From NCBI RefSeq assembly GCF_035609205.1, contig NZ_CP141188.1, forward strand, positions 71,234 to 135,233: a stretch of DNA of 64,000 bases. Reading direction: 5' to 3'. Of the stretch, positions 26,085 to 35,446 are shown one piece after another. The stretch comes from Hymenobacter sp. GOD-10R. GTDB taxonomy: Bacteria; Bacteroidota; Bacteroidia; Cytophagales; Hymenobacteraceae. The position numbers and the translations under genes were made by a program. How positions within the stretch are numbered: the stretch's first letter is position 1; each line of letters begins with the position of its first letter. The notes under the pieces are model-generated. The model saw nothing but the letters and a program-made list of their open reading frames with translations, did no database searches and was not told where the DNA came from.

Positions 26085-26762
26085 AAGGAGAGCAAAATAA
26101 CCTGTTCAGCAACAAGTAGATGCTTCTCCGGTGTACTCCAGAACAAACACTTTCGGCTATTTGGATCAGCAATGCATCCAAATAGCTTTCTTCCTCGCCT
26201 AGAAGCTTGTGTATTTGATCATGCGACTGCCTACAGAGACATCAGTGCGCAATAAATTTGAGGTCTAATTTTGCATACTAAGGCCATGCTCGCAGCCGCG
26301 TTGTTGGAGTAGCTGATGCGTGGCCCACCCAAAGGGCACATCAGAGAGTATTTTATGAGGGCCGTAGTTATTGCAAAAATTAATTTAGGACCTATGATGA
26401 CCAAAATGGCTTGTCCTTCTTCGACTGAACAAATGACCTTCTATGTGAAGAACTGAAAATCCGCCTTTTGTATACTTAAGGCAGGTGTGCAGCGAAGTTA
26501 TTTATAAAAATTAACCGTTCCGCTGAACAGACTAAGTGAGAAATGCCTCTTGGGTTGCATCGGAGCATATTCTTAATTCGCTCAGAAGAAACTATTTGTT
26601 CAGCCAAACGAGCGTAGTCGTGTACCCGGACCCGTTCTGGCGCGCAGGAGTGGTCAGGTTTTGCCGTGAGCCCGCCAGATCCTTTATTCTGGTTGACTTC
26701 TTGCCGCTGCTAACACCACGTAGTAGTTTACTTATCACATGTTTATGTGAGTTAAGGCTAGC
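26085..26762. other. Divergent intergenic region with palindrome and repeat motifs
   Basis: 678 bp between two divergent genes. It holds a perfect 11-bp stem at 26156-26186 (GCTATTTGGAT / ATCCAAATAGC) followed by TTTCTTCCT, and an inverted pair CTGAACA at 26523 and TGTTCAG at 26597 about 70 bp apart. CTGAACAGACTAAGTGAGAAA at 26523 nearly repeats a sequence at 16742. No gene is called; a frame at 26536-26865 overlaps the next gene and lacks features. Confidence 0.5.
26156..26186. repeat. Perfect 11-bp stem-loop
   Basis: Arms 26156-26166 and 26176-26186 pair perfectly around a 9-nt loop, followed by TTTCTTCCT on the + strand. It is 72 bp upstream of the hybrid kinase start, where no + strand gene exists to be terminated. 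It could be an operator for one of the divergent genes or the end of an unseen RNA. Confidence 0.5.
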
Positions 26763-29000
26763 GTGGTTTATGTACTTTCACCCGTGCTGGCCGCGTGGTG
26801 CGGCCTTGGTTCTTTCCATCGTATGTTCCCCTCGCGCCTCCGCTCCGTTTGCTTCTGGTATTTGACGCTGGTTCCCTTCCTGGGCTTTGCCCTTGCCTTC
26901 GGGCTGGGGCACACCTCGCCCCGGGTGTATGTCCCGCTATGGCTCGGGCATAGCGCCTTGATGAGCGCAGCCGCTTGGGTGCTGGGTGGGCATCAGAGCC
27001 GCCGTCTGGCTGCTGATCGGCGCCAACTCGTGCTCGGTGCCACGTTGCTGCTGGCCCCGTGGCTGCTGCTCTCGTTGTTTGCCGGCATGGGCCCGCCCCC
27101 AGCGGATCCGGCGGGGTGGGTTGCTACTGCCGTCGAGCAGCAACTACGCTACACCTTGCTCATCCTTTGTGGGGTGCTGCTAGTCGCTGGGTTCGTGCTA
27201 CTAGGCGCGTGGCTGCGCCGGGCAGGGGAGAACACCTATACGCTGCTCGGCCTGACGGCTCTGCTGCTGGCTACACCCTTGTTCATCGTGAACATGGCGT
27301 ACTGGGGCACCTTTCTGCTGGATTCGTTCCGCCTGGTGGTCGCCACTGGGTCGGCTCAGCGCCCTGACTGGTACAAGCCCATGCGAGATCTCATGAACCT
27401 ACTGGGCGCGGTGGCCGTGGCCCTGCAGTATGCCACCGCGATTGCCTTTACGGCGGCGCTCCACCGGGTGGGGTGGTGCCGCCCAACGGCCAGCCGGTGG
27501 TTGATGGGCCTGAGTGGGACAGCATTGGTGTTGAGTGTCTTACCGGCTGCGGTGCCGGTGCCCTTGGCTATTGCTAGCTATGTCGTCTCGATTCCAGCGG
27601 TTCCCTTCCTCATTCCCTATTGGCTGTCTTTGCTGCTCTTACGCCGAGCAGGCGCCACCGCCTCGCCCGCCATTCTTGCCCCTCTCGAAACCTGTTCCCC
27701 TGCCCCCAATCCGCCTGAGATCCTGCCTTTGAAGTGGATGCCCGTCTTTTTTCTGGTTCTCCTAGGGTACTCTGGGCGGGCACAAGTAACCGGGAGCAAC
27801 TATGCGCTTACGGGCGTGACCATTATCGATGCGAGGCATCCCGTGCCGGTTGCTCACCAAACCATCCTCATTCGCCACCAGACGATCACCGCTATTTTCC
27901 TCGATGGCAGCCAGCCCCTTCCCGACTCCGCGCGCGTGGTGCGCCTGCAAGGAAAATACGTGGTGCCCGGCTTGATCGATGCGCACGTGCACCTGGCCAC
28001 GGACCCGTCCGGGGTGGACAACCGCGCTCATGTGCTGGCCGTGTTGCGCCGCCTGTTGTATAGCGGCGTAACGTCCGTGCGCGACATGGCAGGGGATGCC
28101 CGGATCTTGGCGGGGTTGGCTCGCGACGCCGCCACGGGGGAGATCGTGTCGCCGGCGATTTATTATTCCGCCCTGCTGGCAGGCCCTGCTTTTTTCCAGG
28201 ATCCGCGCACGGCGCTGGCGTCGAAAGGTGCGGTCGCCGGCACCCTGCCGTATATGCGGGCCGTGACGAGTTCCACCGACCTGGTCTTAGCCGTGGCCGA
28301 AGCGAAAGGTACCGGCGCCACGGGCCTGAAGTTATACGCAGATGTCGCGGCGCCCCTGGTAGCTCACATCGTGCGGGAAGCTACTCGGCAGAACCTGCCG
28401 GTTTGGGCGCACGCCTGGCTGCAACACGCCAAGCCTGCCGAGGTGGTGGCAGCCGGCGTGGGCGTCGTGTCGCACGCCCCGTTGCTGCTGTACGAAAAGC
28501 TGGACACCATCCCCCCCTCTTGGAAGACCCAACGCCATGGGGCTGCATTTTGGGACAGCGCCACCCCGGATTTGTCCGCCCTATTTGCCCTGATGAAGGA
28601 GCGGCACACGATTCTCGACGCCACCTTGTTAACCTACCAAGAATGGGGGCAAGAAGATTCGACCATGCGCTACGCGTATGAGGTAGGAAAACGGCTCACC
28701 ACGCAAGCCTATAAAGCCGGCGTGCTCCTCGCGGCCGGAACGGATGACGACCAGAAGCAATTCGTGCCTAAAGAAGTGGAGCTGCTCGTCAAAGGGGCCG
28801 GTTTGAGCGCCTTCGACGCCCTGACAGCCGCCACGCTCAATGGGGCAAAAGCCCTGCACCTGGAGACCACCCGGGGCACGGTGGCCGTCGGAAAAATGGC
28901 CGACTTGGTCGTCCTGGATAAAAACCCTTTGCAGGACATTAGCAACCTAGAGGCGGTGTACGCCGTGATCAAAGCCGGAAAGTTCTTCCAAAAAGAATAG
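26763..29000 (+). CDS. Fused membrane protein and secreted-type amidohydrolase
   Basis: 745 aa if read from the GTG at 26763; ATG 26823 is the alternative start. The first ~295 residues hold about seven hydrophobic helices (for example 33-50, 93-107, 131-149, 160-178, 252-270, 277-295). Residues 326-341 look like a separate signal peptide (MPVFFLVLLGYSGRAQ), followed by an amidohydrolase of the imidazolonepropionase/prolidase-like group: GLIDAHVHL gives the HxH metal pair, GLKLYAD the Lys, HAHAW and SHAPLL further His, and AGTDD the Asp. ATG 27738 could start a free amidohydrolase. Substrate unknown. The junction is continuous in frame. Confidence 0.8.
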   Translation: MVYVLSPVLAAWCGLGSFHRMFPSRLRSVCFWYLTLVPFLGFALAFGLGHTSPRVYVPLWLGHSALMSAAAWVLGGHQSRRLAADRRQLVLGATLLLAPWLLLSLFAGMGPPPADPAGWVATAVEQQLRYTLLILCGVLLVAGFVLLGAWLRRAGENTYTLLGLTALLLATPLFIVNMAYWGTFLLDSFRLVVATGSAQRPDWYKPMRDLMNLLGAVAVALQYATAIAFTAALHRVGWCRPTASRWLMGLSGTALVLSVLPAAVPVPLAIASYVVSIPAVPFLIPYWLSLLLLRRAGATASPAILAPLETCSPAPNPPEILPLKWMPVFFLVLLGYSGRAQVTGSNYALTGVTIIDARHPVPVAHQTILIRHQTITAIFLDGSQPLPDSARVVRLQGKYVVPGLIDAHVHLATDPSGVDNRAHVLAVLRRLLYSGVTSVRDMAGDARILAGLARDAATGEIVSPAIYYSALLAGPAFFQDPRTALASKGAVAGTLPYMRAVTSSTDLVLAVAEAKGTGATGLKLYADVAAPLVAHIVREATRQNLPVWAHAWLQHAKPAEVVAAGVGVVSHAPLLLYEKLDTIPPSWKTQRHGAAFWDSATPDLSALFALMKERHTILDATLLTYQEWGQEDSTMRYAYEVGKRLTTQAYKAGVLLAAGTDDDQKQFVPKEVELLVKGAGLSAFDALTAATLNGAKALHLETTRGTVAVGKMADLVVLDKNPLQDISNLEAVYAVIKAGKFFQKE

Positions 29001-29162
29001 CGTAAACGACTATACTACCTGCCTGAGTTAAAGCGAGCACAGCGCCCCCGGGTCCGCTGGGGTGAGCCCCACGGTGCTCTTAAAGCCTTCCCGCACGATA
29101 AAGCCAAACAGGACGGCAGAAGCGCCGCTTTGCTCGTCTCGAAAGGGGGGCTTTGTCCAAAC

Positions 29163-29221
29163 AGCCCGATAAGCTGTGAGCCTGATAAGCTGGACTTATC
29201 GGGCTCACAGCTTATCGGGCT
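29163..29221. repeat. 20-bp perfect inverted repeat with inner stem, between convergent genes
   Basis: The arms 29163-29182 and 29202-29221 are perfect reverse complements. After one mismatched pair an inner 6-bp stem (GATAAG / CTTATC, 29184-29189 and 29195-29200) continues the same hairpin, so the 59-nt element folds almost fully. It stands between the convergent amidohydrolase and serine hydrolase genes and contains the restored stop codon of the latter (29212-29214). Probable bidirectional terminator. Confidence 0.82.
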
Positions 29222-30544
29222 ATCTTATTAGTGAGTCCTTGGACGATCTTCAACTGCGCAATTTTATTGTCTTTGGCCATAAACTCTACCACCAGGTCCT
29301 CATCGGGGGCAAAAAACACCCCCTCTTTTTCTGCCAACAGGGCCGTTTTGGTGCCGTCCGTGGTTTTCAGAACCAGTTTTCCCGCTTCTATCGAGATTTC
29401 TATCTTAGACTGGGCCTGATACTTCAAAGGTGCCGACATATTGCGCCAGAATAGCCTCAGGCAAGTAAATAGCCTTTTTAGGTTGGGGAACACGGTAGGG
29501 CTTGTTGCGCAAAGCGGCATACAGGGAGGTGCCTAGTTTCTCCAGGGAGGTGGACGTGATGTTATTCAACAGGATAATCCCAATGCGGTGCTCCGGCATG
29601 AGCAAAAAATAGCTGGTCGCCCCTTCTATGTTTCCCCCGTGGTCAATGACGCGCTCGCCCTGTACCTGATCGATATACCAGCCATACCCATAGCCGCCTA
29701 AGAACGGCGTAGTGGCTTGGGCAAAGGTTTCTGGCGAGATAATCTGGAAGCTACTCAGCCCGTAATAAAATTTAAGCAGGTCTTCCGCGGAGCTATAGAG
29801 GCCGCCAGAGGAGTAGGTTAAGCTGGCATTCCAGGGCTGCACTTCCACCGTTTTGGTCGCCGATAAATAGGCGTACAGCTTGGTTTTATGCGCGTCCTGT
29901 AGCTCCGCAAAACCCAGCCCCGTATGGGTCATGTGCAGGGGGCTCAGAATATAGGTCCGCACGGCCTCGGCATAGGAGCGCCCCGTTACTTGTTCAATGA
30001 TGAGGCCCAGCAAGTCGAAGCCCGAGTTGGAGTAGCTAAACTTGGTGCCGGGTTCAAAATCCAAAGGCTCCTGTTGAAAGAAAGCCAGTCTTTCGGCGGT
30101 GCTGAAGGCGCGCGTGGACGTGAGCTGCTCATAGAACTGTCGATTTCTAAACTTCTCATAGATGCCGCTCGTGTTGGTCAGCAGGTGGCGGATTTGGATG
30201 TCCTTTCCTCTGGGATAGTCGGGAATATACTGGCTAACCGAATTGTCGAGGGATAACTTATGCTCCTCCGCTAGTTTCAAGACGACCAAGGCCGTAAACG
30301 ACTTGGTCAAGGAGCCAATGGGAAAAATGCTCGTGGGAGCGTTCAAGCGCTTAGCGGTCGCATTCTGATAGCCATAGCTTTTTTGATAGCGTATTTTCCC
30401 CTCGCGGACAACGACCGCCGTGCCATTAAACTTGTTAATGGCCACATAGGCTTTGACTAAGCTATCGACCGCGGGCGTAGTGACCTGGGCAGTTGCGCCA
30501 AGACTGGCAAAGGCCAGGATACTGGCGAGCAGGGGTTTGTTCAT
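29212..30544 (-). pseudogene. Serine hydrolase (beta-lactamase family), frameshifted near the C-terminus
   Basis: Secreted beta-lactamase/DD-peptidase-type hydrolase. Signal MNKPLLASILAFASLGATAQ; the catalytic Ser-x-x-Lys is in FPIGSLTKSF, the Tyr-x-Asn in FSYSNSGF, and the third motif in IDHGGNIEG. The frame opened at 30544 ends at 29405 right after YVGTFEVSG. The missing tail, a DUF3471-like domain (SKIEISIEAGKLVLKTTDG to ATG-less TNKIAR), continues in another frame to 29212. A single-base indel near 29405-29440 therefore splits one gene. The catalytic domain is complete, so a 379-aa product may still work, or the indel may be a sequencing error. Confidence 0.82.
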
Positions 30545-30855
30545 GAACGGCTACAGGGAAGACGGCTCGTTGACCCGTTGTTAGCAGCCACCTTGCGGCC
30601 CGGATGAACAAGATGAAAGCAAATATAACCGCCGACGCACTAGGTGGGCAAGTGAGGGCAAAGAAGGAACGGGGTACATCTACCACCGCGTGGCGCTGGC
30701 TTGCAAGCCGACCAGTCCGAAAGGTGTCCCATCTTGAGCCCCCTCTAAAAGAACTGATTTAGGCGCTCTTTGTAGATCAAAAAGAGGGAAACCGTGCCAG
30801 ATAGCACAGCCACGTCTGCTCAGGTGCGCCTAGTACGCACCGGCCTGACGCACCA

Positions 30856-30892
30856 CGGCCCGGCAAAGGACGCGCAGTCCTTTACCGGGCCG
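30856..30892. terminator. GC-rich hairpin after the FG-GAP protein gene
   Basis: A 15-bp stem with one G-T pair (30856-30870 with 30878-30892) and a 7-nt loop lies 32 bp after the stop at 30925. No T run follows it on the minus strand. A decayed copy of this hairpin and its flank is found after the T9SS relic near 17000. Confidence 0.65.
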
Positions 30893-30924
30893 GGTAGGGG
30901 GCCTTCGGGCGGGTGGGGTGGGGG

Positions 30925-33900
30925 TTAGTGCTTCACGACGCGCACTTGTTGCGTACCCGAGGGCGTGGTCAGGCGCACCAGATATACCCCGATTGGATAG
31001 CGGCCTAGGGTCAGGGTGAGCTGCTGGCGCTCACCCGCCGCCACGGCCATGCCCGTTTGCTGCTGCAGCTGCCGCCCGGCCAGATCATACACGGTGAGCG
31101 TATAGGCTTCAGCTTGCGGGAGCTGGAAGCTCAGACTGACCCGTTCGGAGAAGGGGTTGGGCAGGGCTTCGAGGCGCGCGGCGAGCTTACCCGGGCTCGT
31201 GGTGGCCAGTAGCGCTTGGCTGGCCAGCGTCGAGCGATTCTGCGCCGCGCCGGGGGCCAGCACCTCCAGGGCCGAGAGCTTGGCCGCGTCGCGGCCGCCG
31301 TCGCTCTCGAGGGCCGACAAGTCTAGGTTGAGTACGCCATCCGTCACCACCACCGAGAAGGTCTCGGTGGTGGCCGTAAACGGGGCCACTTTCTTCAGGA
31401 TGTCGTAGTTGTCCAAGACGAGTTGGTTTTCCGCCCGCACATCAAAAACACGTTGTCCCGGCTGGGTCCAGTAGAGTTCGGCAAAGTGCAGCACGACTTG
31501 GTAGGTGCCATTAGGCACGCGCAAACTGTAGCCAAAGGCGCCTTCGAAGCGTTCCGTCTGGTACAAGGCATCATCGGTGGTGCCGGCAATGGGCCCGGAG
31601 TTGGCCCCGGTGCGGCTAGGAGAGAAGAACTGGTCGGCGGCAAAGGCACCAAAGCTCGTGTTCAAGGCCGGGCCGCCCGCGTGGAGGCGGTAGAGCACCT
31701 GGGTAACGGGCGTCACGGTGACGGTGATGGTGGCGGTGCTCGCCAGACTCGGGCTGCCGTTGTCCTGTACGCTGACCGTCAGCGCATAGGTGCCCGTGCT
31801 GGTGAGTACCGCGGCGTTGGCCACTTGCAGTTGATTGCCCACGAAAGAGAAGGCCCCCGCCGGATTACCGGCCGTAATCGAATAGGTCAGCGTCTGGCCC
31901 GCATCGGGGTCGGTGGCTACCACCGTGCCGACCACGGTACCCGCTGGGGAACTAGCCGGCACTGAGAAGGCCTGATTGGCCACTACTGGGACCTCGTTGA
32001 TGTTGGTGACTTGAATCGTGAAGCTGGCGGAACTGGTAAGCGTGCCATCCGAGGCTTGTACGGTGATGGCGTGAGATGTAGCCGTTTCGTAGTCCAGCAA
32101 GCGGTCATTGGCCACCGTGACCACGCCCGTGGTGGGGTTGATAGCAAAGCGCCCGCCGGCGTTGTTGGTCAGCGAATAGGCTAGGGTCGGGCTATCGGCA
32201 TCGGTCGCCGTCACAGTTAGGCCCACCAGCGTGCCAGTGGGCGCATTTTCGGCGACCGTGTTGAGGGTCGGATCACTGTCGGTGGGTACCGAGGGGGCAC
32301 CATTCACGGCCTGCACTTGCACTTGCTTGGTGGCTGGGGTACTGCTCAGCTCCCCGTCGCTCACCACGAAGCTCACCGTGCGCGCGCTAGTCGTAGGCGT
32401 CTGAGAACTGTTGCGGTAGCTCACCGTGCGCAGTACAGCTCGGTACTGGGCCACGGATGCCGTGCCGGTGAGCGTGAGCACGCCGGTGCTGGCTGTGTAG
32501 CCGCCGCTGATCGGGGCCGTAGGCGTAAACGCCAGCACGTCCTCGCTGCTGACCAGCCCGCTGCTGAGGGTCACGGTAGCAGAGGCTAGATTTGGACTGT
32601 CGGCGTCGGTGACGGTCAGGCCTGCATCGACCACGGTGGCAGTCTGCTCCAACGCCGTGGTCGGGTTGGCCGTGGTCGTCACCACCGGCGCGAACAGTAC
32701 GGTGAAATTGGTCGTACTGGTAGCCGTTCCGCTGGGCGTAGTTACACTCACTGGGCCCGTCGTGCTGCCCGCCGCTACCACCGCCGTCAGGCTGGTGGCC
32801 GAGTTGACGATGAACGAGCTGGCCGCCGTGCCGTTGAAGCGCACCGCCGTGGCGCCGTTCAGGCCAGTACCCATGATCGTGACGCGGGTGCCCACCGGTC
32901 CGTTCAGGGGCGAGAAGCTGGTGAGGGTGGGCGCTAGTGGGACCTGGCCTAGCAGTACTGAGACGGAGTTAGCGTCCCGGTTAGCCGTGACAATATCTAA
33001 ACGGCCATCCTCATTGACGTCGCCTAGCGCTAAGCCGTAAGGACGAGTGCCAGCGGGATAGTCGGCCTTCGCCGCGAAGGTGCCCTGCGCTTGCCCCAGC
33101 AGCACCGAGACCGTGCCCGAAATGCTCCCATTTGCTGTGACGATATCCAAACGACCGTCGCCATCCACGTCGCCCAGCGCCACACCTCGCCCTCCCCCAC
33201 TTGTGGGATAATCGGTCTTTGCTGCGAAGGTGCCCGCTGCCTGGCTCAGCAGCACCGAGACGGAGTTAGCGTCCCGGTTAGCCGTGACAATATCTAAACG
33301 GCCATCCTCATTGACGTCGCCTAACGCCACACTGTTGGTGCTTGCTCCAGTAGGATAGTCGGTCCTGGCTCCAAAGAGGCCCTGCGCCTGACTTAGCAGC
33401 ACCGAGACGGAGCTACTCTCATTGGCCGTGACGATGTCCAAACGACCGTCGTCATTGACGTCGCCTAGCGCGGCGCTTTGCACCTCCCCACCAACAGGAT
33501 AGTCGGTCTTGGCCGCGAAGGTGCCCTGCGCTTGCCCCAACAACACCGAGACCGAGTTGTCGCTGATGTTAGCGGTGACCAGGTCCAAGCGGCCGTCTCC
33601 GTTCACGTCGCCTAGCGCGACGCTGTTGGTCCCGGCCCCAGTGGGATAGTCCATGCGCGCTGCAAAAAGGCCCTCTGCTTGGCCCAATAGCACCGAGACC
33701 GTGCCGGGGCCAAAATTAGCCGTGACAATATCCAGGCGGCCGTCGCCGTTCACATCACCCAGTGCTGCGCTCCGGATGCTGTTCCCCGTGCTATAATGGG
33801 TCTTGGCGGCAAAGGAGCTGTTCGCCTGGCCAAGTAGCACCGAAACCGAATTATCGCCTCTACTAGCCGTAACGATATCCAAGCGGCCGTCTGCATTGAC

Positions 33901-34377
33901 GTCGCCCAACGCCACGCTATAAGGACTTTCTCCGGTGTTAAAGTCGGCCTTGGAAGCAAAGGTGCCGGAGGCCGGCGTAGTAGCAGTGGTAAATTGGTAG
34001 ACGTAGGGCTGCGAGGCCACCCCTGCGGAACTGGTTACCGTGGCGGGCGAGGTGACGAATACCCGCTCGCCGGGCAGAAAGTTCATGGCCGGGTTCACCG
34101 TCACGGTGCTGCTGCTAGCCGTGACGTTCCCGTCACGCACGAGTTGGCCGCCACGTTGAGCAGAGTATACGCGCACGTTGCTAGCGGAGCCTGCGTTGAG
34201 GGGCTGGCTGTAGATCAGCTTCACGGCAGTCGCGCGCGGCGCCAGGTTGCGGTTACGCACTGGGGTGGTGCTCGTGACGGTGAGCTGAGCCTGAGCACTC
34301 AAGCCCAGGGCCAGCAGAGGAAGAGGCTTGCCCCAGTGCTGGCGGGGGAAGGTAGCTGAAGGTAGACGTGTGGGCAT
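30925..34377 (-). CDS. Secreted FG-GAP/VCBS repeat protein with TIG, cadherin, malectin and T9SS domains
   Basis: 1150 aa from the Met at 34377, chosen because it gives a signal peptide ending LSAQAQ. Order: an SbsA-type Ig domain (TVTSTTPVRNRNLAPRATAV), seven FG-GAP/VCBS repeats with the calcium-binding-like core DVNxDGRLDIVTA, an IPT/TIG domain (LTSFSPLNGPVGTRVTIMG), cadherin-like repeats (ATDADSPTLAYSL; ATDPDAGQTLTYSI), a malectin module (LHAGGPALNTSFGAF to LSALEVLA) and a T9SS tail (LEALPNPFSERVSLSF to QQVRVVKH). It is probably a surface adhesin or glycan-binding protein. The repeats are very similar in DNA, and the 3' end has a relic copy at 16.8 kb. Confidence 0.9.
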   Translation of the reverse strand: MPTRLPSATFPRQHWGKPLPLLALGLSAQAQLTVTSTTPVRNRNLAPRATAVKLIYSQPLNAGSASNVRVYSAQRGGQLVRDGNVTASSSTVTVNPAMNFLPGERVFVTSPATVTSSAGVASQPYVYQFTTATTPASGTFASKADFNTGESPYSVALGDVNADGRLDIVTASRGDNSVSVLLGQANSSFAAKTHYSTGNSIRSAALGDVNGDGRLDIVTANFGPGTVSVLLGQAEGLFAARMDYPTGAGTNSVALGDVNGDGRLDLVTANISDNSVSVLLGQAQGTFAAKTDYPVGGEVQSAALGDVNDDGRLDIVTANESSSVSVLLSQAQGLFGARTDYPTGASTNSVALGDVNEDGRLDIVTANRDANSVSVLLSQAAGTFAAKTDYPTSGGGRGVALGDVDGDGRLDIVTANGSISGTVSVLLGQAQGTFAAKADYPAGTRPYGLALGDVNEDGRLDIVTANRDANSVSVLLGQVPLAPTLTSFSPLNGPVGTRVTIMGTGLNGATAVRFNGTAASSFIVNSATSLTAVVAAGSTTGPVSVTTPSGTATSTTNFTVLFAPVVTTTANPTTALEQTATVVDAGLTVTDADSPNLASATVTLSSGLVSSEDVLAFTPTAPISGGYTASTGVLTLTGTASVAQYRAVLRTVSYRNSSQTPTTSARTVSFVVSDGELSSTPATKQVQVQAVNGAPSVPTDSDPTLNTVAENAPTGTLVGLTVTATDADSPTLAYSLTNNAGGRFAINPTTGVVTVANDRLLDYETATSHAITVQASDGTLTSSASFTIQVTNINEVPVVANQAFSVPASSPAGTVVGTVVATDPDAGQTLTYSITAGNPAGAFSFVGNQLQVANAAVLTSTGTYALTVSVQDNGSPSLASTATITVTVTPVTQVLYRLHAGGPALNTSFGAFAADQFFSPSRTGANSGPIAGTTDDALYQTERFEGAFGYSLRVPNGTYQVVLHFAELYWTQPGQRVFDVRAENQLVLDNYDILKKVAPFTATTETFSVVVTDGVLNLDLSALESDGGRDAAKLSALEVLAPGAAQNRSTLASQALLATTSPGKLAARLEALPNPFSERVSLSFQLPQAEAYTLTVYDLAGRQLQQQTGMAVAAGERQQLTLTLGRYPIGVYLVRLTTPSGTQQVRVVKH

Positions 34378-34831
34378 GGTAAAGCGTGAGAAAAAGTATA
34401 CGAACCGCAAAGGGCATGGGAATCGCCTGCCGGGAAACCAGGGGTGCCTTAGCAGGACTAGCCAAAGGTATTCGGGCCGGTTCATTACGTCCTAAGCAAC
34501 CACTACCCCTAAACAGGGGGGACTACCTTTTTTTTAGTTCCCGTTGCTTAATCCTCTACGTCCCGTCGGTTCATCCCCACCTCTACTGCTACGGGACCAA
34601 CTTTCCTCAAGCGAATGGGCTGGCACGGCCGCGCAGAACGCCTTCCCTGCTTAGGCTTGTGTGTCGCGACCAGGGCATACGGCTTGTGGGAACTTCCTTG
34701 GCAGACCGCCGCTACTTACCCCCAGGTTACGGGGCCTTCGTAGCCCATGAACAAAGCCCAGCAACCCTAGGAGCAGAAGGCAAGTAATCAGTACGTAAAG
34801 CCTGCTCTAGTATGCTGTTCCTTCGTTGCGA
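34378..34831. other. Intergenic region between divergent genes
   Basis: 454 bp between the FG-GAP protein gene and the STAS-like gene. The middle (34500-34560) has a run of eight T. Nothing coding is convincing; a 133-codon frame from 34386 lacks any recognisable feature and partly opposes the other gene. Confidence 0.4.
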
Positions 34832-35254
34832 ATGATTTTTCCTATGGCCCCGCCCCCTTGCTGTTTCGCCAATGAGGCGGCGCAGATCTACCGGCATCCG
34901 CTGGGCTTCGTGCAGCATGTGTGGTTGCCGGGCGCGCACGCTAGCGCAGTGCTGCGGGCAGCCTTTGAAGCGCTGCTGGGCCAGTTGCACCCCGTAGGGG
35001 CCGGCAAGGTCTTGATTGACCAACGTCGCTTCGTGACGCCTTCCGCCCCGGACACGAGCTGGTTTCTGCTCGACTGGTTGCCGCGGGCCGTGCAGCAAGG
35101 CTACCGTTACGGGGCGGTGCTCAGTGCCGGCCCGGCCCTAGACCGGGTGAGCCGGCACACCACCCGGCAAGAGGCCATGCGGCAGTACCCGATCATCTAC
35201 CACCGGTTTGACCAGGAGTCCCTGGCCATTGCCTGGCTCCTAGCCCAGCCGTAA
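34832..35254 (+). CDS. STAS/SpoIIAA-like hypothetical protein
   Basis: About 140 aa, cytosolic. The sequence (HVWLPGAHASAVLRAAFEALL, then GAGKVLIDQRRFVTP, WLLDWLPRAVQQGYRYGAVL, and a tail FDQESLAIAWLL) has the alternating beta-alpha order of a SpoIIAA/STAS-like fold and resembles a family repeatedly present in Hymenobacter genomes. No catalytic residue is obvious. The frame opens at a TTG at 34826; I use ATG 34832, and ATG 34844 is also possible. It stands alone between the FG-GAP gene and the convergent 35447-36130 gene. A regulatory or signalling role is only a guess. Confidence 0.62.
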   Translation: MIFPMAPPPCCFANEAAQIYRHPLGFVQHVWLPGAHASAVLRAAFEALLGQLHPVGAGKVLIDQRRFVTPSAPDTSWFLLDWLPRAVQQGYRYGAVLSAGPALDRVSRHTTRQEAMRQYPIIYHRFDQESLAIAWLLAQP

Positions 35255-35382
35255 CAACCACCAGGCAAGCTCCTGTCGCTCCGCAGTGAGGCGCTGTCGC
35301 GGGCAGCCCTCGTACAAGCGTGGGCAAAGGCGTACAGGGTACTACGGATTACATCGGCTGGTAAAAACCCGCTAGAGGAACG

Positions 35383-35414
35383 CAAAAAAGGCCCAGCGGC
35401 TCGCCGGGCCTTTT
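35383..35414 (-). terminator. Bidirectional terminator
   Basis: Stem AAAAGGCCC(A) pairing with GGGCCTTTT around a C/G-rich loop, with an A6 run on the left that becomes a T run on the minus strand. It follows the stop of the 35447-36130 gene by about 32 bp and also lies after the convergent STAS-like gene. Confidence 0.85.
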
Positions 35415-35446
35415 CAGGCAGGTAGTAGGAGTAGGATAGGGTCTGG

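Noticed and set aside
32930..33960. Regularly spaced repeats that might be mistaken for CRISPR
   Set aside because: They are the DNA of the FG-GAP protein repeats, in frame and of varying sequence, without unique spacers.
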